From Megaustenia siamemsis (lineage: Eukaryota; Mollusca; Gastropoda; Stylommatophora; Ariophantidae), in the NCBI GenBank assembly GCA_032433765.1, contig JAVIAB010000102.1, positions 11,313,811 to 11,377,810 of the forward strand: a stretch of 64,000 nucleotides of DNA, given 5' to 3'. Shown piece after piece: positions 56,266-64,000 of the stretch (its first letter is position 1; every line of letters starts with the position of its first letter). The translations under genes were made by a program, and so were the position numbers. Below the pieces are notes generated by a model that searched no databases, was not told the DNA's origin, and saw only the letters and a list, made by a program, of their open reading frames with translations.

Positions 56266-56414
56266 TTTTCTCAGAACTAAAAGGCTCCGATGCTCCACCC
56301 TGCCACTTTAAATTGCTACCAGAGATAGACTCTGGAAAGTAAAGGCAACGAGGAAGGGGGCTGGGAACAGAAGCATCATGAAGATGAGTCATACTTCAAC
56401 ACTGTAATGAACAT

Positions 56415-56670
56415 CATAGTCATCATGTGCCATACCGGTTGGCGTAGGCGATCATGTCCTTCCACAATCTTCTATCTACAGTGCATCGTATCGGTTCTGT
56501 TGTTGACTGTTTTCCATGCCATGACACCAAGCTATCCAGTATTTTCTCTCTTTGTCGTCCGCGATCTCTCTTTCCTTTTATTTTACCAGTTGTAACCAAG
56601 TATTCCAATTTTCCTCATCTCACGATGTGCCCAAAAAATGTTGATTGTTTCTTTCTGATGTTTTTTTCAG
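56415..56670 (-). mobile_element. LINE-C2 terminal fragment
   Basis: Minus strand: KKQSTFFGHIVR-like, LEYLVTTGKIKGKRDRGRQR, KILDSLVSWHGKQSTTEPIR, MIAYANRYGT-stop. Related to but distinct from LINE-C. Confidence 0.85.
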
Positions 56671-56699
56671 GAGCTCCCTTTTACTGAATATAGTAGACT

Positions 56700-56825
56700 A
56701 AGAATATCTGAGTAGACTTTGTTTATTTTTCATGGGATTAAAATTACTGTTTGCCATTATCATTCCTTTGTTTATTTCAGTTTTACATTTTCTATCACTG
56801 GTTATAGTATGTCCAAAGTTGACTG
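56700..56825 (-). mobile_element. LINE-E scrap, 44 bp upstream of the gene
   Basis: Plus-strand GGGATTAAAATTACTGTTTG, CCTTTGTTTATTTCAG and GGTTATAGTATGTCC match 34410-34500. It ends just before the protocadherin start codon region. Confidence 0.65.
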
Positions 56826-56868
56826 ATCACATTCGCCATTTATTGAATATAAGGAACCATACACAAAC

Positions 56869-57143
56869 ATGACGTCATCGAACTATTTATATCTTATCAT
56901 CGCCATCATCTACACGACTTCCGGGTTAACTGAAGGTCACGTATCGGAACTGACTTACGTTGTGGCCGAGGAAAGACCTGCGTTGACGTTCGTGGGCAAC
57001 GTTCTGGATGACTCAAACGTACGATCCCTCGTCTCTCCTCGTGACGTCACAGATCTGAGGTTTAGTTTCCTCACTGAGAGGAACCCTCACGTCTCGCTGA
57101 TGTGGATAAACTCATCAAGTGGTGAACTCAGGACCGCCTCCAG
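56869..57143 (+). CDS. Protocadherin-type cadherin, exon 1 (signal peptide and EC1)
   Basis: First coding exon of a transmembrane calcium-dependent adhesion protein. ATG at 56869 has A at -3. The first about 19 residues (MTSSNYLYLIIAIIYTTSG) form a signal peptide. EC1 follows: SELTYVVAEERPALTFVGNV, DLRFSFLT and NSSSGELRTAS, matching the strand order of a protocadherin first repeat. The exon ends in CCTCCAG with donor GTACAA at 57144, phase 2. Joining to 61392 gives GELRTASRINRETIC, the classic TGELxTxxxIDREAxC segment with Asn for Asp. That continuity across the splice is the main support. 5' UTR and promoter are not identified. The start is the only in-frame Met preceding a signal peptide. 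Confidence 0.9.
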
Positions 57144-57169
57144 GTACAATTTTTATCTTTACTCGTTTT

Positions 57170-57425
57170 TCATTTGGATAATCTTTTAGTTGGGTAATCA
57201 TTTATTTGGATAATCTTTTAGTTGGGTAATCTTTTATTTGGATAATCTTTTAGTTGGGTAATCTTTTATTTGGATAATCTTTTAGTTGGATAATCATTTA
57301 CTTGGATAATCTTTTAGTTGGGCAATCTTCTATTTGGATAATCTTTTAGTTGTGTAATCTTTTATTTGGATAATCTTTTAGTTGGGTAATCTTTTATTTG
57401 GATAATCTTTCCGATGGATAATACA
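57170..57425 (+). repeat. 31-bp minisatellite just inside intron 1
   Basis: Unit of two half-units, TTTGGATAATCTTTTAGTTG + GGTAATCTTTTA, about 8 copies, starting some 27 bp after the donor. Confidence 0.93.
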
Positions 57426-57454
57426 TTATTGGGATATTTTTATTTTTTTTAAAT

Positions 57455-58048
57455 AATGGTAGCAACAAAGAAAATACAACACCGCAATGCACAATAAAGA
57501 CAAGTGAAACAATATTAAAACAATTAAATGAATTTAAATATCTGGGAACAATGTTAATCTCAGATGGTAGATGCATATCGGAAGTGAGATGTAGAATGGC
57601 TCAGGAAAAACAGCTTCCAAAATTTGAGGAAGATACTATGCAAACCATTTTTGACAAAAGAAACAAGAAAAAGAGTTCTTAATTGTTATGTAGAGCCAGT
57701 CTTAACGTATGGATTTGAATCATAGACAATATGACAGCAGACAAGACGATCACTGGAGGCTGTAGAAATATGGTTTTACAGAAGAATGTTGACAACACCA
57801 TGGACAGCTAAGAATAGTAATGAAAACGTTCTGAAACACGCCAAAAGAAAGTAGAGCTAATATCAAATATTAGGAAGAAACAATAATACTTTTTTTTTGG
57901 CCATGTAATGAGAAGGGAACAGCTGGAATATATTGTAACAAGTGGGAAAATTGGGGTGCGAAGAGATAGAGGGAAGCAAAGAGAAAAAATACCAGACAGC
58001 TTAAGAGAATGGCTTGGCAGAAGGTCAACAACAGAAATGATAAATAAC
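57455..58048 (+). mobile_element. LINE-C 3' part, degenerate
   Basis: LKQLNEFKYLGTMLISDGRC, RMAQ, then VEPVLTYGFES, RRMLTTPWTAK, MRREQLEYIVTSGKIGVRRD, SLREWLGRRSTTEM. It stops at ATAAATAACTGTCA where a SINE-A end begins, so the terminal 60 bp are missing. Frameshifts present. Confidence 0.87.
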
Positions 58049-58049
58049 T

Positions 58050-58210
58050 GTCAATGTGGTCGGTATTACGCCCCGTGCCGCTTTTTTCCCACAAAAATCA
58101 GGTATTCATTTAAGGCTGGGTGAATTCGGAAGCAATCGATCAGGATCTAACCCGTACCCACTTGTCTTGTGTAGTCCAGTCCACTAACCGCTGAGCTATC
58201 GCGGCTCCCG
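58050..58210 (-). mobile_element. SINE-A, 3'-truncated
   Basis: Has the body from CAATGTGGTCGGTATTACGC and the head (GGGAGCCGCGATAGCTCAGC). The last 100 bp of the SINE are absent; it is fused to LINE-C. Confidence 0.88.
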
Positions 58211-58359
58211 GCTCACATCTTCACCCATAAATACTACACATAATTTTTAAGATAAAAAACTAAAACATCACTTCTAGATGAGAACAGACAGCTGTGAAAT
58301 ATATACATAATTACACATTTTCTCATATACTCTTTTCTCTAAGAACAAGGTGTCCATTT

Positions 58360-59110
58360 TCATCATCTTGTCCTTGTTCTTGTCCGGGCAATCATGTCCT
58401 TGCACAATCTTCTACCCACTGTACATCGTATCTATTCTATTGTTACTGTTTTTCATGCCATGACACCTAGCTATCTAGTATCTTCTATGTTTGACGTTCG
58501 TGATCTCTCTTTCCCTGTATTTTGCCAGTTGTAACCAAGTTTTCCAACTTTCCTCTTCTCATGATGTGCTCGAAAAATGTTGATTGTTTCTTTCTGATGT
58601 GTTTTATGAGCTCCTTTATTGTGTTGGCCTCTTTGAGAACTTCTTCATTGGTCTTTTTAGCTGTCCAGGGAACTTTCAACATTCTTCTGAGAAATCCCAT
58701 CTCTCTGGACTCTAATCGTCTTTTGTTTGTTTACTGTCCATTTTTCGCTTCCATAGGTCATAATTGGCTCTATATAGCTCCTGGAGAACTCTCTTTTCCA
58801 CTTCTATTGACATAGACTTGTTGCATAAGACGCTTTTCATTTTTTTAAATGTAATTTTGGCCTGAGCTATTCTGATTTTTATTTTTGTGGTGCATCTTCC
58901 ATCTGATGTTATTAATGTGCCCAAGTATTTGAAACGTTGCACTTGTTTCAGATGTGCCCTGTTTAATTTTATGCTGCATGATGGTGGTGATTGTTTCTTC
59001 GATATCACCATTATTTCTGTTTTCTTACTATTCAGACTGAGAGCTTTCTTGTTACTTCTTTTACTATTGTGTCTATAATTTCTTCTATTTCATTCTTTGT
59101 CTCTGCTATT
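58360..59110 (-). mobile_element. LINE-C2 3' part, 5'-truncated
   Basis: Minus strand: a broken SLNSKKTEIMVI, LNRAHLKQVQRFKYLGTLIT, SDGRCTTKIKIRIAQAKITF, FLRRMLKVPWTAKKTNEEVL, KKQSTFFEHIMRRGKLENLV, TTGKIQGKRDHE. RTE-like C-terminus with several breaks and no tail. Confidence 0.87.
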
Positions 59111-59165
59111 AAGACTGTCGCCGCATATAGCAAATTGTTTATGCCGTGTCCATTTTACAAGATCT

Positions 59166-59169
<4 letters not shown>

Positions 59170-59216
<47 letters not shown>
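59170..59216 (+). repeat. (CT)n microsatellite
   Basis: About 20 CT units with one ATCT interruption, at the 5' edge of the LINE-C2 copy. Confidence 0.96.
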
Positions 59217-59219
<3 letters not shown>

Positions 59220-59308
59220 GCGATCAGAGATCTTAATATGAGGTGTGTTTAAATGAAACCCGTCCTAGTGGCTTTATTATACTTTATGTGAGGTACATCA
59301 ATAAGTGT

Positions 59309-59566
59309 CGGGAGCGCGATAGCTCAGTGGTTAGTGAACTGGACTACAAGGACAAGGTGTAGGGTTCGATCCCAACCGACGGATTCCGGTTCACCCAGCC
59401 TTTAATGGGTACCGAATTTTTTTCTGGGAAAGTACAGCAGCACGGGCGTAATACCGACCACATTACCCCAAAATCATGTGCCGGGGGTCTGTAAAATTTA
59501 TGTTCACTAACACCATATTCCTATACGCCACTGGCGTGACAAGGGTACTTTACTTTACTGTTTTTT
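59309..59566 (+). mobile_element. SINE-A
   Basis: Head GGGAGCGCGATAGCTCAGTG, full body and end. Flanked by ACATCAATAAGTGT / ACATCAGTAGGTGT (59295-59308, 59567-59580), a 14-bp duplication with two mismatches. Confidence 0.92.
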
Positions 59567-59597
59567 ACATCAGTAGGTGTGGTGGAATTAAATAAAG

Positions 59598-59670
59598 CAG
59601 TTCTTATGAAGGTTGTGAAACATGGAGAACAAAAAAACTGACAATCATGAAGATACAGAAACAATCACTT
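59598..59670 (+). mobile_element. LINE-A scrap
   Basis: GTGAAACATGGAGAACAAAA, GACAATCATGAAGATACAGA matches the LLYGCETWRTTKLTIMKIQ segment. Cut by the following SINE. Confidence 0.7.
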
Positions 59671-59674
59671 CCCA

Positions 59675-59958
59675 GGCGAGTCTCTGTGGCTGAGTGGTTA
59701 GTGTGCTCGCTTTCTGGTAAAAAGAAAAGGGTCCGGATTCGGTCTCCAGAAGTAGCGGATTTTTGTTTGTGACCGACAAAGCTCCGGGGTTCACCCAGCC
59801 TCAAAAATGGTTATCAATGATTTTGGTGGGAAGTAAAGGCGGCCTGGCGTGATACCGACCAGGTCACCCAAAAATGTATCGTGGTCATAGAAAAATATGG
59901 CCATCAACACCATATTCTTCATACGCCTAGCAAGGCGTGGCTGGAACCTTTACTTTAC
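59675..59958 (+). mobile_element. Older SINE-A subfamily member
   Basis: Same modules as SINE-A but diverged: head CTGTGGCTGAGTGGTTAGTG, CCGGGGTTCACCCAGCC, GGCCTGGCGTGATACCGACC, CACCATATTCTTCATACGCC, ending CCTTTACTTTACT. Confidence 0.8.
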
Positions 59959-60044
59959 TCTCTACACACAAGAGCTCTTTAAAAAATGTTACCATAGGCA
60001 TTTGGACATGCATTCCAATAATTGTAATCTCGAAATCTGGTTGC

Positions 60045-60108
60045 TAAAGAACATAAAAGCATTTCAGAAAATGAAAAATTTCTTATACAACAAATCTGCG
60101 TCAATAGA

Positions 60109-60153
<45 letters not shown>

Positions 60154-60590
60154 ACCGGTGTTTTATAGAACAAATTCTGACCTATGGAAGCTAATCATGG
60201 ACAGTAAACAAACAAATGAAAAGACGATTAGAGGCCACAGAGATGGGACTTCTCAGAAGAATGTTGAAAGTTCCCTGGACAGCTAAAAGACCAATGACGA
60301 AATTCTCAAAGAGGCCAACAGAAAAGAGAGCATCTAAAAACATCAGAAAAAAACAATCAACATTTTTCGGGCACATCATGAGAAAAGGAATGTTGGAGTA
60401 CTTAGTTACAACTGGCAAAATACAGTGAAAGAGAGATCGCGGACGACAAAGGGAGAAATATTTCTACTAGATAGCTTGGTTAATGGCATGGAAAATAGTC
60501 AACAACAGAACTGATACGATGCACTGTATATAGAAGATAGTGGAAGGACATGATCACCTACGCCAACCGGTATGGCACATGATGATGTTG
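60045..60590 (+). mobile_element. LINE-C2 3' end with an internal (GA)n
   Basis: AFQKMKNFLYNKSASIEV, then (GA)n at 60112-60150 where the family has GTGGAGAAGAGAGTTCTCC, then YRTNSDLWKLIMDSKQTN, RMLKVPWTAKRP, FFGHIMRKGMLEYLVTTGKI and a terminal NRYGT-stop with a GATGATG tail. Stops throughout. Confidence 0.87.
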
Positions 60591-60599
60591 AAAGAACAT

Positions 60600-60940
60600 A
60601 GACACAAAGAAGATAATAATTTTTTAGTCATATAATACTATATATTGACTTAGATAAGATCATTATGGAGGGTGTGGTACTAGTTAGACGTGAGAGAGAG
60701 TAAGATTAAGAAGTTGGGTGAAGGATACCACAGTCGAGCTGGGATTGATACTTGCAGACGCTGTACTTCTTGAGTTGAACGGAGCATACTTTTGAGTAGC
60801 TGTTATGAATATGGCTGCATGATCAGCGCAGTCGTCACGTGATCACAGTTTTTAATGTTACCTCTATCCGCAAAAATAAAACCTCATACCGTACACCGCA
60901 ACTATTCCCTCCTTATCTAAAGAGGATAATTATTATAGAT
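60600..60940. other. No recognised feature (intronic)
   Basis: Unique-looking sequence within intron 1. Confidence 0.5.
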
Positions 60941-61160
60941 CCTTCCTTCCTTCCTTCCTTCCTTCCTTCCTTCCTTCCTTCCTTCCTTCCTTCCTTCCTT
61001 CCTTCCTTCCTTCCTTCCTTCCTTCCTTCCTTCCTTCCTTCCTTCCTTCCTTCCTTTGCTTCCTTCCTTTCTTTGTTTCTTTCTTTCTGCTTCCTTCCTT
61101 CCTTTATTCCTTCCTTCCTTCCTTTCTTTATTTCCTTCCATTCTTTCTTTCTTTCTCTCT
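60941..61160 (+). repeat. (TTCC)n microsatellite
   Basis: About 29 clean units to 61056, then TTCC/TTTC degenerate sequence to 61160. Ends about 230 bp before the exon 2 acceptor. Confidence 0.97.
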
Positions 61161-61391
61161 AACTCTCTTCAATACGTATTTCCATGCCTTCTTTTTCTAA
61201 TTTTAGTATTTTTTCTTTCCTCTTTTCTTTTTTCCCCATCAATACATACACATCATAACACCCACTATCTTCCCACACACGCAAACATTCATTTCTCGTT
61301 TATGTCTCGCAATAATCTAACCATCCTAGAACAAATGCTAATCTACCCCACACAGTTCACACAAAACCACATCTCTCTAACCCTCTCACAG

Positions 61392-62092
61392 AATCAACAG
61401 AGAAACCATCTGCCAGAAGCTGCCATCCTGCGACCTGAAGCTCCAGACGGTCATCCAAGCCCAGCTGGGGTCTTTCTTTAAGATAATCCCACTCGTGATC
61501 ACAATAACAGACATCAACGACAACGAACCAATCTTTATTCCCTCCATCTACACAATTCAAATTCCAGAATCCGCAACTCCCGGAGCATCATTCCGGCTCC
61601 CCTCTGCCGTAGATCTCGACGGGAATCCAGAAAATTCTGTAACCGAGTACAACCAAGTAGATACAACGGCACCATTCGCGTTGCATGTTACCGGAAATGG
61701 ATCTTTATTGGACGTTGGAATCAAGCTGGAGTCACATTTAGACAGGGAGACCATCTCGTTTTATCAAATCTTTATCCGAGCTGTTGATGGAGGGCGAATT
61801 AGACTGACAGGGACATTAACTGTTAATTTGGAAGTTGCTGATGTTAATGACAACATCCCTGTATTCCTACAGCAGGAGTACAATGTTAATATTTCGGACA
61901 GCTTAGTTGTTAGTACTGTGGTGGTGGTTGTCAGTGCAACGGACCAAGACGCTGGGGAGAACGGTTTGGTGACGTATCATCTGGTGTCGGTGCAAGATGA
62001 CCAATTGTGTTTGAAATGTTTGAGGTCAATGGGTCAACTGGAGAGGTCAGGTCAAAGGTCGCCCTGGACAGCTATGCTGGGCGTAGTTACAG
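61392..62092 (+). CDS. Protocadherin-type cadherin, exon 2 (end of EC1, EC2, start of EC3)
   Basis: Continues exon 1 in phase 2. It opens with INRETICQKLPSC, the Cys-bearing EC1 end, and FFKIIPLVITITDINDNEP (EC1-EC2 calcium linker, about 61511). EC2 has PESATPGASFRLPSAVDLD, SHLDRETISFYQIFIRAVDG and DVNDNIPVF (about 61840). EC3 begins NVNISDSLV, SATDQDAGENGLVTYHLVS. After QDDQLCLK the frame is lost. The next frame from 62019 carries the expected FEVNGSTGEVRSKVALDSYA to a donor (CAG|GTAGGG, GT at 62093), again phase 2. The exon is 701 bp, one short of a symmetric length. The missing base falls by an A run (62014-62016), so an assembly or homopolymer error is likely but a real pseudogenising change is possible. 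Confidence 0.88.
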
Positions 62093-62108
62093 GTAGGGAA
62101 ATCGTATC

Positions 62109-62480
62109 ATAATTTTGAAAACATTGTTTTGTGCAGTATTACTTTGTGTATGGTTTTGTGCAGTATTACTTTGTGTATGGTTTTGTGCAATATTAGTTTG
62201 TGTATGGTTTTGTGCAATATTACTTTGTGTATGGTTTTGTGCAATCTTACTTTGTGTATGGTTTTGTGCAATATTACTTTGTGAATTGTTTTGTGCAATA
62301 TTACTTTACGTATGGTTTTGTGCAATATTACTTTGTGTATGGTTTTGTGCAATATTATTTTGTGTATGGTTTTGTGCAATATTACTTTGTGTATGGTTTT
62401 GTGCAATATTACTTTGTGTATTGTTTTCTGCAATATTACTTTGTGTATGGTTTTGTGCAATATTACTTTGTGTATGTCAT
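62109..62480 (+). repeat. 28-bp minisatellite at the start of intron 2
   Basis: Unit TTTGTGTATGGTTTTGTGCA + ATATTACT, about 13 copies, beginning some 16 bp after the exon 2 donor. Confidence 0.96.
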
Positions 62481-62544
62481 TTTAAAATTATATATAATAT
62501 ATTAAAAATGCATACATTTTCTTTCTTTCTTTCCTTCCACATTT

Positions 62545-63175
62545 AACTTTAGGCGTCGAGGGGAGGTATAGTTTGCGATTTCTTGGTCTTCTATTTCTCT
62601 TCTGCTGCTATACCTCCGAGTGCTTCGAGTATTCCATTTATCTACCCTTTTCTTGGTCGGCTTCTTGGTCTGGTGTTCACGTATCGTTTATTGATGGCTC
62701 GCTGTGTTGGGTTTATTTCTTTGACGCTCATCAAATGCCCAAACTGCTTGATCTGTTGTTACTTTATGTATTCATCAGCTGGTTCCGTTACTAGTCTTTT
62801 TCGTAACTCTTAATTTCTGATCCTATCTCTCAGACTGTTTCCTGTCATGCGTCTGACACACGCCATTCCTGTTGTGGTTATTTTTCTAATAGTTCATGAG
62901 TCTAAGGTTCATGTTTGGCACTGGTAGCACAACGTTAGGATGAAGATAGTCTAGTAAATAGCTCACTTCGCTTCTAACGTTCTTCTTTGTTCGACAGCAG
63001 TGGTGAGATCTGCCCGATAATTTAGCATGATTTGCTACATCTTACATTACATCTGGAGTCATTTTGGTTGTTTGTTTGTTGTTATAAGTCAGGGTACTGT
63101 CTTGGTATTTGAATTCCTCCACTTGTTTTATGATGTTGCCATTTATCGGTATGTTGGTGTCTTGTAGTTATTTCT
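62545..63175 (-). mobile_element. LINE-B, longest copy here, degenerate
   Basis: Plus-strand blocks GGCGTCGAGGGGAGGTATAG, TTGGTCTGGTGTTCACG, CTCAGACTGTTTCCTGTCAT and GGCACTGGTAGCACAACGTT match the other LINE-B copies. On the minus strand it extends further into the RT C-terminal side (CHKHTDKW.HHKTSGGIQI-like). No intact frame. Confidence 0.7.
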
Positions 63176-63187
63176 ATATCGTCATTA

Positions 63188-63330
63188 TGGGGGACTGGTT
63201 GGTCTCGAGGCAGAGAGGTTGTGGGTTCAAATACCGGCTACACCGGATTTGTATTTATGATTCCTCTCTGTGGTAACCACCCCTGGTCTCAGCAGCGATG
63301 CCCAGCTTGAAACATCAAGTGTAGTGATAT
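63188..63330 (+). mobile_element. SINE-B, partial
   Basis: GGGGGACTGGTTGGTCTCGA, GAGAGGTTGTGGGTTCAAAT (B box), CCCTGGTCTCAGCAGCGATG. The middle of the head is deleted and the last third is missing. Confidence 0.8.
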
Positions 63331-63464
63331 AGCTGCCTAAAAGGCAATAGTATATTTTCATAAACAATCCCAAAAGAAATAAACGATCTGCAGTGAAGAC
63401 TGCAGGAATACCTTAATTTTCATGTTAAAAGCTGAACTTAAAACACCAAGATTTCATTACAAAA

Positions 63465-64000
63465 TACCGTACTCGCTGGCATAGGCGATTATGTCCTTTC
63501 TCAACTTTCTATTTCTAGATGTGATCAAATTTGCTGTTGTCATTCAGTATGTCATTCTCTTAGACTGCCTGAAATCTTTCCTTTTTGTTTTCTTCTGTCT
63601 CTTCCCGGTTGACCTATAATGACGCAGTTCCCTTCTCATTGCAGTACCACAAACTCACAGTTATTTCCCCTTGATATTGAAACCACAACGACAAGTTACT
63701 CTCTTTTCAACCGTCCATGGTATTCTCAACATACTTGTATATAAACCCACTTCTGTAGCCTCCAATGGTTTTTTTGCCAGTGACCCGATTGTCCAACCTT
63801 TCTGTATCCTCCAATGGTTTGTTTTTTTTTGTGCCTGTTACCCGATTGTCCAACCTTTCTGTATCTTCCAATGGTTTTTTTTTTTGCCAGTGACCCGATT
63901 GTCCAACCTTTCTGTATCCTCCAATGGTTTTTTTTTTGTGCCTGTTACCCGATTGTCCAACCTTTCTGTATCTTCCAATGGTTTTTTTTTGTGCCCGTTA
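63465..64000 (-). mobile_element. LINE-C 3' end, old copy, turning into a tandem array
   Basis: Plus-strand TACTCGCTGGCATAGGCGAT, CATTCTCTTAGACTGCCTG and CCATGGTATTCTCAACATAC align with minus-strand LINE-C. From 63735 the segment with CCTCCAATGG, a T run and CCCGATTGTCCAACCTTTCT (LINE-C CTACAGTCTCCAGTGATTTT...CCTATTGTCC) repeats at 53-57 bp spacing (63786, 63843, 63896, 63950) to the window edge. Confidence 0.75.

Larger units (their letters stand above)
57144..61391 (+). other. Protocadherin intron 1
   Basis: 4.2 kb between a GT donor (57144) and an AG acceptor (61390-61391) preceded by a pyrimidine-rich stretch (TCTCTAACCCTCTCACAG). It contains a minisatellite, LINE-C, two SINE-A copies, LINE-C2 in both orientations, an older SINE and a TTCC tract. 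Confidence 0.85.

Noticed and set aside
61495..61750. Exon 2 starting at the internal Met-like codon at 61495
   Set aside because: The conserved INRETIC segment upstream, the pyrimidine tract and AG at 61390-61391, and the phase match to exon 1 place the start at 61392.

Overview
The window is animal nuclear DNA. There are no bacterial-type gene clusters. Recognisable coding sequence amounts to two exons of one gene among many interspersed and tandem repeats. The gene is a protocadherin-type cadherin with an EC1 style I associate with lophotrochozoans. Together with tRNA-derived SINEs, RTE-like LINE fragments and long simple-sequence tracts this suggests a lophotrochozoan, most likely a mollusc. 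That is inference; the species cannot be read from the sequence.

The only host gene I can support is the 5' end of a protocadherin at the right of the window. Exon 1 (56869-57143) holds the start codon, signal peptide and most of EC1. Exon 2 (61392-62092) holds the rest of EC1, EC2 and the start of EC3. They join in phase 2 across a 4.2 kb intron full of mobile-element debris. Exon 2 ends in a phase-2 donor, and the remaining exons lie beyond the window. One frameshift sits next to an A run near 62014.

Nearly everything else is repeats. Family names here are local labels. SINE-A is a tRNA-headed SINE of about 255 bp with some 19 copies. SINE-AA is a two-headed composite of it. SINE-B and SINE-D are other tRNA-headed SINEs. 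LINE-A to LINE-G are RTE/CFDP2-like non-LTR retrotransposon families, mostly 5'-truncated 3' ends. LINE-A is best represented at 52911-55083. RNH marks fragments of a LINE with an RNase H domain and a terminal Cys/His segment. R1 to R4 are unclassified dispersed repeats.

Layout: 0-9 kb holds a palindrome, a 71-bp array, an endonuclease/RT LINE remnant and SINEs. 9.6-12.2 kb is a GAT/GGT tract. 12.6-22.8 kb has RNH, SINE-AA, LINE-A inside a 205-bp duplication, minisatellites and LINE-B/C/D. 23-24.5 kb is a 24-bp satellite inside a SINE. 25.6-29 kb has GA minisatellites and LINE tails. 29.2-32.4 kb is an ACT/ATT/ACA tract. 32.8-47.6 kb mixes SINEs, LINEs, RNH and a 68-bp array grown from LINE-B. 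47.6-50.5 kb has a 28-bp minisatellite and a GATA/GATG block. 51.3-56.8 kb holds nested LINEs and SINEs. 56.9-64 kb is the protocadherin and its introns.

The recurring theme is tandem arrays that grew out of transposable elements: from SINE-A at 23 kb, from LINE-B at 38 kb, from LINE-C at 63.8 kb, at a SINE-A end at 42.7 kb, and inside two RNH copies. I found no CRISPR, operon or defence-type system. Very long open frames over the triplet tracts are artefacts of repeats that lack stop codons.
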